From assembly GCA_963931865.1 (NCBI GenBank), contig OZ007517.1, forward strand, positions 827,268 to 891,267: 64,000 nt of DNA, written 5' to 3'. How positions within the stretch are numbered: position 1 is the first letter of the stretch; every line of letters begins with the position of its first letter. This DNA is from Axinella damicornis. Its lineage: Eukaryota > Porifera > Demospongiae > Axinellida > Axinellidae. The notes beneath the pieces are model-generated. The model did no database searches and was not told the origin of the DNA. It was given only the letters and a program-made list of their open reading frames with translations. Below, in pieces: positions 34,894 through 45,705 of the stretch. The position numbers were made by a program, and so were the translations under genes.

Positions 34894-35360
34894 ATTAACA
34901 TTCAAACTCCCACAACCCAGAGTTGTGCTTTTACACACCCATTTTTACATGCCAATCAGAATTAATATTGTTTTGTTACAAACCATTGTGTTAGTAAGTT
35001 GTATGACTATTGTGTAATGGTAGATCTCTGAGCACATTGTAAACTATTGTTGTATATGTGTAGATTTCCTATCCGAAATTTCAAACCATTTCAATTCTGT
35101 GCAACCGAAAACGGTGCTGCGAACAAGGCAAGCACAAAGTTCCATCTTATTATGCAATCGTTAATTAAGATGCATATTGCATTTGTATGAACTTTATTTG
35201 AACTGGTGTTTGTATAGCAATGTTTTGACAGACTCAGACAGTGAAAAATAAATATCAGGAGAGATGTGCGGTACGTGACTGTACGGACTATTGGTGAAGT
35301 GTTACCATGGAAACAGGCAAATGGCAAATAAAATGCTACTAAAAACAAGACAAGTGCTGG
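34894..35360. other. SARAF/GIPC convergent 3' region
   Basis: 467 bp between the two stop codons. For SARAF (+), AATAAA words lie at 35247-35252 and about 35327. For GIPC (-), an AATAAA reads on the minus strand at 35198-35193. If these are the used signals, the two 3' UTRs overlap by at least about 50 bp. The region has no other feature. Confidence 0.55.
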
Positions 35361-38300
35361 CTATAATGCTTTAGCACTTTCCACTGCAGTCCAGACATCA
35401 ATCACAAAGTCATCGGGAAACTCAAATTCTCCAAGTGTTTCATCCATGGCCAAAGCGAACTCGTCTATCGATGATCTTCCCTTTACCAAGTCCACCATTG
35501 TCTGAGCTGAGGGAGGGAATGGAGGAGGGGTGGAGAGGGAAGGGAGGGTGTGGAGAGGGGAGGGAGAGAAGAGGCTGGTCAGTTAGAGGCCCAAATGTTA
35601 TGACAAGGAGAAATGGGTTTACTAGCAAGTACCTAACTCCAGGTCTCTGATGCCCATGAAGCTCTCAAGCAGGTCGTCAACTCTCTCTGCTGCCTTGGAC
35701 TCCCACGCAGTCTGTGACAGAACAGCATATTCATCTCCGTGTGCATTACATCATAATGATGTCAGAATAATTTACCACTTCCTCTACCACTGCTTGTCCG
35801 TCTTTCTTCAATCTGAGGGTGGCCCTCCCTTCCCCCTTGCTAACAGCTTCCTCCAGTTTGCTGGCGTCTCCTTCCATTATTGGCACCACCGATGCTCCTC
35901 CTTTGGCTGTACTGCGGGGGGCAATGGCGTCTGTGAGGAGGGGGAGGGGAGAGGGAGGGAGGGAGGGAGGGAGGGAGGGAGGGAGGGAGGGAGGGAGGGA
36001 GGGAGGGAGGGAGGGAGGGAGGGAGGGAGGGAGAAGGAGGGAGGGGGAGGGAGGAAGGGGAGGGAAAGGGAGGGAGGAGGAGGGAGGGAAGGAGGAAGAG
36101 CATAGACACCGAGAATAAATGGAGGTTCTGTCTTGGGTATTCTCTCCAGACCACAATGGATAGCCTCGTTCCCAGGCTCATGGGTCTCCGCCCCTGTGCA
36201 AGAGCCTGAGGCTACACCTGGTACACAATGCAGTGAATGAAACAACAATTTCATCAATTACAGCTGTGGGCAGTGCACAATGAAACATTACGACCACTGC
36301 CAAAAGTGTGATGAGGTAGTGAAGGGTGGGGAAACACAGGTGTTCTTTCTCCTTGAATGTGCCTTGCACCAACACAATCTTAATGTGGACTGTCTGCATG
36401 GTTACAGCTAATGTGAATCGGCACACACACGTGTAAATGTGTTAGTATGATAATAACTACCATCACTTGATTCTTCAACTACTAAGTCTGATTTTCATGA
36501 CACCATTCATACCGTACCTTTGAATGGCCTTCTTTCCATTTCCCAAGCTTCCACCCAGTACTAGCACTACGAGCCGCGTGGCCTGGGAACGAGGCTGTAG
36601 GAGGCTGTAGTACTTGTGAATTGAGATACTGTACCATCAGGTGCCCCCACTTCTGAGCTGCATTTGTAATCCACTACATACTAATGTCTCACCTCTTAGT
36701 GCTAAGGCGTGGGCTGGCAGGTGCACACTCATGTTTGACAATGTTTGTTTTGGATGGCACAATGAGTTGTTGGGGGTAAGCAATACTTGTACATGATGTG
36801 CTTGAAGACAAGCGTACACTACATTATTTACAAGTTAACACACAATCGAAACTCACCAAAGGCCTTCCTGGGTTCAATCAACCTCAGGGTGAACAGGGTG
36901 TATTGTGGCAATTCCTTTAGGAGCTTGGCCACCTCGTAATGCCGAGTCCCTAGCAAACTTCTGCCATTGATGGACTCAATTAAATCTCCGATACACACTT
37001 CTTGTATCCGAGCAATGATGCTCCCTTCTTTGACTCTCTTCACGAACGCGTAACCCACGCCATTGTCTGTGATGGTTAGGCCCAGAGAGGCCTCACTCTT
37101 GTTGATGTGAAGCTCCTTGGTGTGGCCCTTGATGTGGGCAAAGATAAAATCCTCAAGTCCTATCTGGCCGCCCAGCAGCCGAGTCATGTCCGTTTTGTGA
37201 GTGTTAAGAGTACAGAAGATGATCTGAATAGCAGAGAGGTCAAAGTGCAGTTGTCAGTGTGGTTCCCACACTGGGACTACTATGAAGGACACAAGAGGAA
37301 CTAATATTGCCAAAAGATAGTTACCGCACTGAACATGTACCAAACAACACGCCACCTCCATGTGCACCTACTCATTCAACCATTCAAGAGGGTGTACTGG
37401 CCTTCAGGAAACAACTCTGACCTACCCTTCATACAGATTCAGTAGGCTACAGCTGCCTTTGCACCTCTTTCCCCCCAGAGCTCCTGATCATCGCCTAAAC
37501 CAACTTAGTGGGACTTACAGGATTGTGGAGTACTATTGCCACCATCCTCATCGTGGCTAGCTGGTCATGTCTCACTAATCTAATACATGTATCTGACGTT
37601 GTACATATGCAGGTGCTTGTCTCGTAGTACAGTACAGGGTTTCAGGGTTGAGTAGGTGGGGATCGGAGTAAGCCATTCCCTCATGGGTGGAGTTTTATTG
37701 GTTACTCTGTGGCTAGCCTCGTTCCCAGGCCGTGTGGGAACGATGCTACTCTGTGGCTAGCCTCGTTCCCAGGCCGTGTGGGAACGATGCTACTCTGTGG
37801 CTAGCCTCGTTCCCAGGCCGTGTGGGAACGATGCTACTCTGTGGCTAGCCTCGTTCCCAGGCCGTGTGGGAACGATGCTACTCTGTGGCTAGCCTCGTTC
37901 CCAGGCCGTGTGGGAACGATGCTACTCTGTGGCTAGCCTCGTTCCCAGGCCGTGTGGGAACGATGCTACTCTGTGGCTAGCCTCGTTCCCAGGCCGTGTG
38001 GGAACGATGCTACTCTGTGGCTAGCCTCGTTCCCAGGCCGTGTGGGAACGATGCTACTCTGTGGCTAGCCTCGTTCCCAGGCCGTGTGGGAACGATGCTA
38101 CTCTGTGGCTAGCCTCGTTCCCAGGCCGTGTGGGAACGATGCTACTCTGTGGCTAGCCTCGTTCCCAGGCCGTGTGGGAACGATGCTACTCTGTGGCTAG
38201 CCTCGTTCCCAGGCCGTGTGGGAACGATGCTACTCTGTGGCTAGCCTCGTTCCCAGGCCGTGTGGGAACGATGCTACTCTGTGGCTAGCCTCGTTCCCAG

Positions 38301-39273
38301 GCCGTGTGGGAACGATGCTACTCTGTGGCTAGCCTCGTTCCCAGGCCGCGTGGGAACGATGCTACTCTGTGGCTAGCCTCGTTCCCAGGCCGCGTGGGAA
38401 CGATGCTACTCTGTGGCTAGCCTCGTTCCCAGGCCGCGTGGGAACGATGCTACTCTGTGGCTAGCCTCGTTCCCAGGCCGTGTGGGAACGATGCTACTCT
38501 GTGGCTAGCCTCGTTCCCAGGCCGCGTGGGAACGATGCTACTCTGTGGCTAGCCTCGTTCCCAGGCCGCGTGGGAACGATGCTACTCTGTGGCTAGCCTC
38601 GTTCCCAGGCCGTGTGGGAACGATGCTACTCTGTGGCTAGCCTCGTTCCCAGGCCGCGTGGGAACGATGCTACTCTGTGGCTAGCCTCGTTCCCAGGCCG
38701 TGTGGGAACGATGCTACTCTGTGGCTAGCCTCGTTCCCAGGCCGCGTGGGAACGATGCTACTCTGTGGCTAGCCTCGTTCCCAGGCCGTGTGGGAACGAT
38801 GCTACTCTGTGGCTAGCCTCGTTCCCAGTCCCACACGGCCTGGGAACGAAGTGCTATGCGGCCTGCAGCTGCACAGGCACTTTCGCATGAGCTAGTAAAG
38901 TGGAACTAGTGAGGCTGTGTACGGCAGTCCGAGGTGGAGTCTATGATGAGGAGGGGTGGGGAGGAGTGGGTTATCGTATGAAACATACCTCTGATGGAGA
39001 AATGCCGAACACCTCCGCTATTTTAGCATAGAGCTCCTTCACGTTCGAAAAGTCCTTGATCTCTCTTGTTGGGCTCCCATGAGCCAGCTGACAGTGAAAC
39101 ACCAGTTCATGACGGGATGGGAACACGGACTGCGGCGGTACACGCCGGGGTGGTGGCTCAAGACCGGGAGGAGGGGGCAAGGGGGGCGTGGCCGGCTTCT
39201 CCCCTTCCACTCCCATGTTGTTGAGCCTCCTCCGCTCGATCGGTTGCTTCTTTTGCCCACCAAAGATTGGCAT
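35361..39273 (-). CDS. GIPC: GIPC PDZ adaptor, 5 exons
   Basis: GIPC proteins link the C-terminal tails of receptors (neuropilin, TGF-beta family, Frizzled, GPCRs) to myosin VI on endocytic vesicles. Exons: 39273-38989, 37223-36857, 35930-35776, 35711-35633, 35506-35361; 343 residues (human GIPC1 333). Order: GH1 region ([28 protein letters not shown]), then [22 protein letters not shown], the PDZ ([44 protein letters not shown]), and GH2, the myosin VI-binding end ([33 protein letters not shown]). Start: MPIFGG, whose ATG follows a likely 5'-UTR acceptor at 39290 and matches the MP.. start of human GIPC1. A longer open frame upstream has no ATG and is cut off by a stop. Intron 1 holds the 44-bp satellite. 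Confidence 0.95.
35945..36100. repeat. (GGGA)n tract in GIPC intron 2
   Basis: About 20 GGGA units followed by impure GGGAGGAAG, immediately upstream (sense strand) of the exon 3 acceptor, where it reads as CCCT. Many acceptors in this window are preceded by such tracts. Confidence 0.85.
37703..38840. repeat. 44-bp satellite made of hairpin units, GIPC intron 1
   Basis: 25 complete 44-bp units (37703-38802) plus a diverged 26th. Each contains TAGCCTCGTTCCCAGGCC and the partly complementary GTGGGAACGATGC, so every unit can fold on itself. Nearly all units are identical; the only variant seen is GTGTGG/GCGTGG, with GCGTGG confined to units after about 38345 and mixed there. Confidence 0.93.
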
Positions 39274-39576
39274 GACAGACTCGGACCTCTGAAATTCCAC
39301 AATTCTGACACTCACACCTTCGCTAGCTTCAGGCAACAAACGTCTTTTCGTTTGAGTCTGCAACTCTAGGAGGGTTTATGAACCTTCAATGCTGGCAGTG
39401 GTTACGGACCTTCATCCAAGAGCCCTTTCTCTCCCGCTAGCAAACTGCACTGCACTGCTAGACTCGCCAGATGCAGACGGCTGAAGGCTCAGCCTAGTAA
39501 TAGAAATAACCCTTTCAGAACTGTCACGCATCATTTTAAGTTTAACCCTTTAATCGGTCAATAAGCCTATTATGGT
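39274..39576. promoter_or_regulatory. Shared promoter region, GIPC / ERCC8
   Basis: 303 bp lie between the two divergent start codons. A probable 5'-UTR exon/intron border of GIPC falls inside it (acceptor near 39290), so the real transcription starts may overlap. No clear TATA box or CRE was found. Confidence 0.5.
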
Positions 39577-41300
39577 ATGCTGCAGCTCCTGGCAGCGCGA
39601 GAGCTGGGCCTGGATCCTCCCTGGCTGCTTCCCAAGATATACGGGAGCCAGCGGTTCGCGCAGCTGGGGCTGACCGAAGAGAAGGAGTTCGTCAAGGCAC
39701 ACAAGAAGGGGGTGAACTCACTCGACGTGGACCGCGATTCGGGAAGATAGTGAGAGATGATACTCCTAGCATAGATGACTTCCTCCTAGCATAGAACTGG
39801 AGGGGCAAAAGATCATGTGATGCATGCAATCAGCAAGCTTGTCTCGCAGGCCAAACGCTTTTTCCTGTTTGGGGGTGTGGCCGGAAGCGCGCTTCCGGCC
39901 ACACCCCCAAACAGGACACACCCCTCATTCCCAGACCCCCTCGGAGGGGTCTGGGAATGAGGCTAGCAAGGAGCATGGCCTCCAGTTGCCATATAATATA
40001 CATATATACTTATAGTGAATGTCAATGATGCTAGAGCCATGGGCGGGGGGGTGTCCCGGACACCCTGCTAATTCCTTCGCACAGTTGCTGAGAAGGACAC
40101 CGTTCTACACCTGCATAGCCTAGTCCTAATACTGTATAGCATATGGGGCACTTCTCAGTGCACAGTGGCGTGATCAATAACCAAGTGTCCATCATACTCC
40201 TCAGTAGCCAAAATTATGTCCATCATAATCTTACACTATCAACCAATCGTTTGCAGTGTTCTCTCTGGTGGTGCGGATGTGACTGGATCTGTCGTGATCC
40301 ATGATGTACAGAAACCTCCTGGCTGTGATGGGAGGGTCAAATGTCCAGTGGTCGCCAACATCAGCGTGCTGTGAGTGAGAGATGGAAGGAGGGAGGGATG
40401 GACGGGAGGGAAGGAGGAAGGGGGACGGAGGGAGAGGAAGGGGGGACGGAGGGAGGGGGAGGAAGGGGGGAGGGGGAGGGGGGGAGGGGGAGGGAGGAAG
40501 GCAGATGGAGGGAGAGAGCGAAGGGAGGGGAGGGAGGAAGTGTGCTATGAGAGAGAAGGAAGGAGGGGGGAGGAAAGAAGGAAGTGAGATGGCAAGGGGG
40601 GAGAGGAAGGATGGTGAGTGTGCAGACAGAATGGATGAGTGTAGCATGAGTAAGACAGATGGAGTGAAGGATATCCTAGCTGTGGGTGAACTTGTCATGT
40701 CCCCCAATACACACATGTACACACACATGACCACTGACCACTCCTACCACAGTGCTGCCTCCAGGACGGAGTCTCAGTCTCACGCCATCTCTGTAGTGCA
40801 GTGGTACCCACATGACACCGGCATCTTCAGCACCAGCTCCGTGGACAGAGTGCTGCGGATCTGGGACACCAACGAGCTTTGTGTATGTCTGAGTGGGTGT
40901 GGTCAGACTATCATGTGACAGCTGATTGGATGGGTGGGAATGGTCCTGGCAATCAGGGAGGGGGGTAGCCTCGTTCCCGGCTCCCACATGGCCTGGGAAC
41001 GAGGCTAGGTTAATGCAATACACTCATCCGATTGGTTGAATTATCTCTGCCAACGTCTCTATTTGCAGGTTGTAGAGAAGTTTAAGTTTGTGGATCCTGT
41101 CTACGCACACTCAATGGCAGCTGCCAGCACACACTGTCTGACAGCAGGTCCGTTGACTCAGTGGTGTGGTCCACACATGCCTAGATGATCATTATCCATT
41201 TACACACACACATACACATATGTGCACTGTGCATTGTGCAGTTGGTGGGAGGGAGTGTAAGATCACGTTGTGTGATATGCAGACAGGGTCCGCCACACAC
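39577..41300 (+). CDS. ERCC8: ERCC8/CSA WD40 repair protein, 5' part only
   Basis: CSA is the WD40 substrate receptor of a CUL4-DDB1 ubiquitin ligase in transcription-coupled DNA repair. Exons seen: 39577-39749 (MLQLLAARELGL..GVNSLDVDRDSGRY), 40257-40370 (VLSGGADVTGSVVIHDV), 40753-40882 (SVVQWYPHDTGIFSTSSVDRV plus LRIWDTNELC), 41069-41147 (VYAHSMA), 41242-41300 (VGGRECKITLCDMQTG). Phases join at every border. This covers about the first 185 of some 400 residues. The remaining WD repeats are not found after the N gap, where only about 50 bases precede the opposite-strand transporter gene. Either the gap hides the rest or the scaffold join is wrong. Start is MLQ, like ML at the human start; an ATG 5 nt upstream is out of frame. 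Confidence 0.9.
39863..39962. repeat. 54-bp perfect palindrome followed by a hairpin
   Basis: 39863-39916 is its own reverse complement with no spacer, centred at GCG|CGC (TCCTGTTTGGGGGTGTGG on the left arm). It is followed at about 39927-39962 by a hairpin of the CATTCCCAGACC family. Both lie in ERCC8 intron 1. Confidence 0.9.
40375..40620. repeat. GGAGGGA-rich tract in ERCC8 intron 2
   Basis: About 245 bp of GGAGGGAGG, GGGGACGGAGGG and GGAAGG words directly after the exon 2 donor. Open frames here are artefacts of the composition. Confidence 0.8.
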
Positions 41301-41500
41301 NNNNNNNNNNNNNNNNNNNNNNNNNNNNNNNNNNNNNNNNNNNNNNNNNNNNNNNNNNNNNNNNNNNNNNNNNNNNNNNNNNNNNNNNNNNNNNNNNNNN
41401 NNNNNNNNNNNNNNNNNNNNNNNNNNNNNNNNNNNNNNNNNNNNNNNNNNNNNNNNNNNNNNNNNNNNNNNNNNNNNNNNNNNNNNNNNNNNNNNNNNNN
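41301..41500. other. Assembly gap (200 N)
   Basis: Exactly 200 N. It interrupts ERCC8 exon 5. The round length suggests a placeholder, so the true distance is unknown. Confidence 0.98.
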
Positions 41501-41549
41501 TTGAGCATGACAACATGATGGATGGGTGGCTGCTGCCATTATGCTCTAG

Positions 41550-44500
41550 CTAGCTACAGGATACATTGCTGACGGACATTCTAGTCAAGTTGTGTGACAA
41601 TGATTCGTGTGTGGGTGAGGAGTTCCGTTTCTTCATCAGTGGTTCCTTCTCGTGGATGAACAACGCCACGAGAATGGCCAGTAGTACCGGAAAGACGCCA
41701 AATAGGAATGGCAGCCCTGAAAACAGCTGCTCCTGTGGCGACGGAAGAAAGAGTCAGGAAGTTTTCAAAACACACTTCTCCCAAAAGATTGTACCGTTGT
41801 ATTAACAACAACCTACGCACCATCATAATCAAGCCTGGTTTGATAGCAAATTTAGCTTCAGTATCAATTCAACCATGGTTACATACACCATGGATACACA
41901 TCAACATGGTCACTATATACATTGTACCTATACCACAGCCTTGTGCTATCAAGATTTTAACGTGTGTTTGAGTGTGTGTCTGTGAGTGACGGAAGTGGGA
42001 AGCTCGTGGGGCGGGACTAGACTATAGTGACGCACGACCTTCCATGTACTTTAATTTATTTACTGAACCTTGAACTCCGCGAAGAATGTTTGAAAATATT
42101 GGGCCCAGGCATGGGTTGGAATCAGCAAGCGCAATCGGGGAGCAGCAGTCGAAGCAGACGTAATTGGGCGAGCAGTAGTTGAAGCAGACGCAATCGGGGA
42201 GCAGCAGTTGAAGCGGACGAAATCGGGGAGTAGCAGCCGAAGCGGACGCGATCGGGAACAGCAGCTGAAGCGGACACAAGTGGTGAGCAGCAGCTGAAGC
42301 GGGCGCAATCGGGGAGCAGCAGCTGGAAGTGGAGGCAAACGGGGAGCAGCAGTTGAAGCGGATGCCGCAATTGGGCCCGGGAGCAGCAGCTGAAGCGGAC
42401 GCAAGCGGCGAGCAGCACTGAGCTGAAGCGGACGCAATCGAGGAGCACTCTGCACAGAGAGCTGTCCGGCGCCGGATTATGCATGGTAGGTGAACGACGG
42501 GGAAGTAGCTGAGCGAGCGAAGCAAGCTCAGCTACTTGTAATCAGAATTAAGCTCGTTTACTGTTGCATAAAGTAACAAACAGGTGAACCTCATTCCCTG
42601 GGCTGATGATACAAACATACCATAACTATGCATACGTAATGCACCTCCAAGGATCCCACGGTGGGGAACCCCAAGCTGCAGGTGGAGTTATTGTGGCATT
42701 TGAGTGTGTGATGTAGGTACTGAGTTGGTTGCTAAGGCTGACATTTGGATTGTGGCTGTACCCACAGGAGAACATATAACAATAACAGCGCCTCATTCCC
42801 AGGCCACGCGGCCTGGGAACAAGGCTACCTCCCTCTCGGCCTGCCAACTCACAGTGTGTTGTAGTGTGGAACTCACCTGAGGTATCGGCTCCACGCTAAC
42901 TCCAGACATGTTTCCCACATTTGCAGCTGCGCTACTAGTCCCCAGGTCGGAGTCCGGTTCCACGGTGTCGTCGTTCAGGTTAACATGGCTCAGCCAGAAA
43001 AGGAGCCCGAAGATGGCGGGGCCGAGTCCATTGCAGAGCCCTCTCATCCCTGTCAGGATTCCCAGCACCACTCCCTGCTGCTCTGCGTCGGCGTTCTTGC
43101 TGACCAGGGCACTGATGGCCGGGTAGATGATGCTCGAGAATGCGGCAAAGATGCATGCAACCCACATGAGCCTGGGTGTGAGTGGGTGTGTGAGTGGGCC
43201 GGGTGTGATGTGTGAGTGGGTGTGATGTGTGTGCATGTTCACAAGGGACTCTGAGGTTGTGAAAACATCTAGCCTCAGTTTAGGGCTGGGTAGCCTTGTT
43301 CCCAGCAGTGTCCCGTCGCTTGCAGTACAGTTCAAGCTGGGTGTTGGACTGGGAATGAGGGGCTAGGGCCAGGAACAGGGCTGGAAAAGGACCTCACAAG
43401 AGGTATTGGCTTATGTGAGGTGACCCCACTGCATAGTTAAAGTTAAACAGTAACTCTCTAAAATGGTAGAGTTGAGCCTTGATCTGCTTTGATGTCTGAC
43501 GAGGCATGGAAGTAAAAGGTCCTTTGATCTTTCTACGCATTTGTTCCACAGTTTTCTTGGACAGTGAGGCTAGTGCTACCCCTATTTGTCAGTCATCAGT
43601 CTCAGCAATGAACATTCCAAGCATGTAGAGTGTTGGCATGGCAATGAACCAAAGCAACTTTACTCACAGTCACAAACAACACTGTGTTCCAGCCAGACCT
43701 TCGCCTCGACCGGAGGGTTCGAGGCTAGCTAGGCCGATACTGTCCTTCGGTTAGGAAGATGGTTTGGTTGACCTTGTTCTCAAACACCCGGTCATGATAC
43801 ATGTAGGTGTACTGCGGATGGGCGTTGTTGCACATGCTCTCTTGCAACCAATCACCTCCTACAGGATGTCATGTGACAGTCACATGATGGATTGTACTTT
43901 GGCATATAGTTACTGACAGGAATGTTACCATGGGACTAAATCAGACTTAGATTTGTGAACGGCAGCACCCTAGTGCAACATTCTTGCCAGGATTTACAGA
44001 CCGTTTTGGGTGTATGAATGTTGCCACGCCCCCATCGCACACGCTGCAATGCGCATTGTTGCACTAACACGCAGAGAGCTCACCACTTTGCTGTCCAGAT
44101 TCCGTAGATGAACAGCTGCGTGGCCTGCAGGGTGAGGCCTATGATGATGGTGTACTTGTAGCCCACGACAGACATCAGCCATGCAAGCCCATGCGTCTGG
44201 GCGATCACAGATGTCACGCATAGCACGGCTATGAAGACGGCTACTTGATCTAGACTGAAGCCTATGACCTGTGTGTGTGTGTGAGCAGGGAGGGAGAAGC
44301 TGAATTCATACACACGGTCTGAGAAAGCAGTTTATTATGAAAGCAAATCTTACAGATCTTAAGTAGAGGAAGAAGCATGAGTATTGTCCTGCTTCCGGTA
44401 GGTAGGAGAGAAATACCATCACAGAGAGACGCAGAAGTCGAGTGTCAATGCCTGCCTTACGAAGAGACTGTGGGGGAGGGGGGGGGGGGGGGGGGGGATG

Positions 44501-45579
44501 AGATATGAATCTGGGATTTTTACCATTGTGATCAGCATGAATGGAGCATTCCAATGACGTCCATTTTGCTGTCGGTTGAATTTTGACCCAAATGATGAAA
44601 AATCATGGATTATAGCCTTTGGTCAATTTTGGCAAAAATGTGTCGAATATTAAAGTCATTTTTCATGCTGATCGCAATGGTGCAAATCCCAGCTTCGTAT
44701 CTCATTCCTAGCCTAAGATACGCATAGTACTTAGCTGGCATAATTCCTTCTCCGTATATCCATTGTCTAAAGAAAGACCTGTTGTATCCATGCATTTGAA
44801 TGAGATACGAAGCTGGGATTTGCACCATTGTGGTCAGCATGAAAAAGACCTTCAAATGATGTGCTAAAAATGACTTTTAATATTGGTCACATTTTTGCCA
44901 AAAATCGCACTCGACCAAAGGCTATAATCCATGGTTTTTCATGATTTGGGGTCAAAATTCAACCTACATCAAAATCAACATCATTTGAAAGCTCCATTCA
45001 TGCTGATCACAATGGTGCAAATCCCAGCTTCGTATCTCACTCCTAGCCGATGATACCAAACGTAGTACTTAGCTCAAATGTTTTGGCCTAATTTGCACCA
45101 TTGCAATCAGCATAAATGGAGCATGCCAAATTGCCAATGATGTCCATTTTGGTGTAGGTTGAATTTTGATCCAAATCATGAAAAACCATGACAAAAATGT
45201 GGAGGATCGCCAGGATGGTATAGTTCAGTACACAACTCAGCTATAGTTCAGTAAACTACTCAGTATTCTTGGGGTATAGTAAACTACTCAGGGGTACAGT
45301 TTAGTAAACTACCGTGCACTCACAGCGAAGGGATCTGCCTGCTCCCAGCTAATGGACGAGCCCCAGGATGCCTTGCGGGACACCTCCGGCAGAGACTCCG
45401 GCACCATGAACATGATGAACATGAGGTTAACGACTGTGATCATTGTGGCAAAGATGATGACTTGTGCCTCTCCATTGGCGAAGTTGGTGTCCAGGTACGT
45501 GCCCAGAGCAGGGCTGACAACCAGGCTGGCTGCAAAGGTGGCAGATACCTGTGTGGTGTGTGTGTGTGATGTGATGTGA

Positions 45580-45614
<35 letters not shown>

Positions 45615-45642
45615 ATATTTGACCGTGTTTGTGTGATGAAAG

Positions 45643-45705
<63 letters not shown>

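Noticed and set aside
35746..36257. PPSLPPSL / GGREGGRE frames at GIPC intron 2
   Set aside because: Simple-repeat artefacts; only the 35776-35930 part is coding, as GIPC exon 3.
37703..38802. CRISPR-like array
   Set aside because: The units are head-to-tail copies without variable spacers, in an animal intron; it is a satellite.
38971..39363. GIPC start 30 codons further upstream (frame MQTQTKRR..)
   Set aside because: The first codon there is TTG, and a good acceptor (TTTCAG) lies between it and MPIFGG; the human-like MP start is preferred.
42022..42525. 120-167-codon frames rich in RLRPLQLLLP
   Set aside because: They read the internal repeats of the dispersed element in three frames; no start context or conservation is visible.
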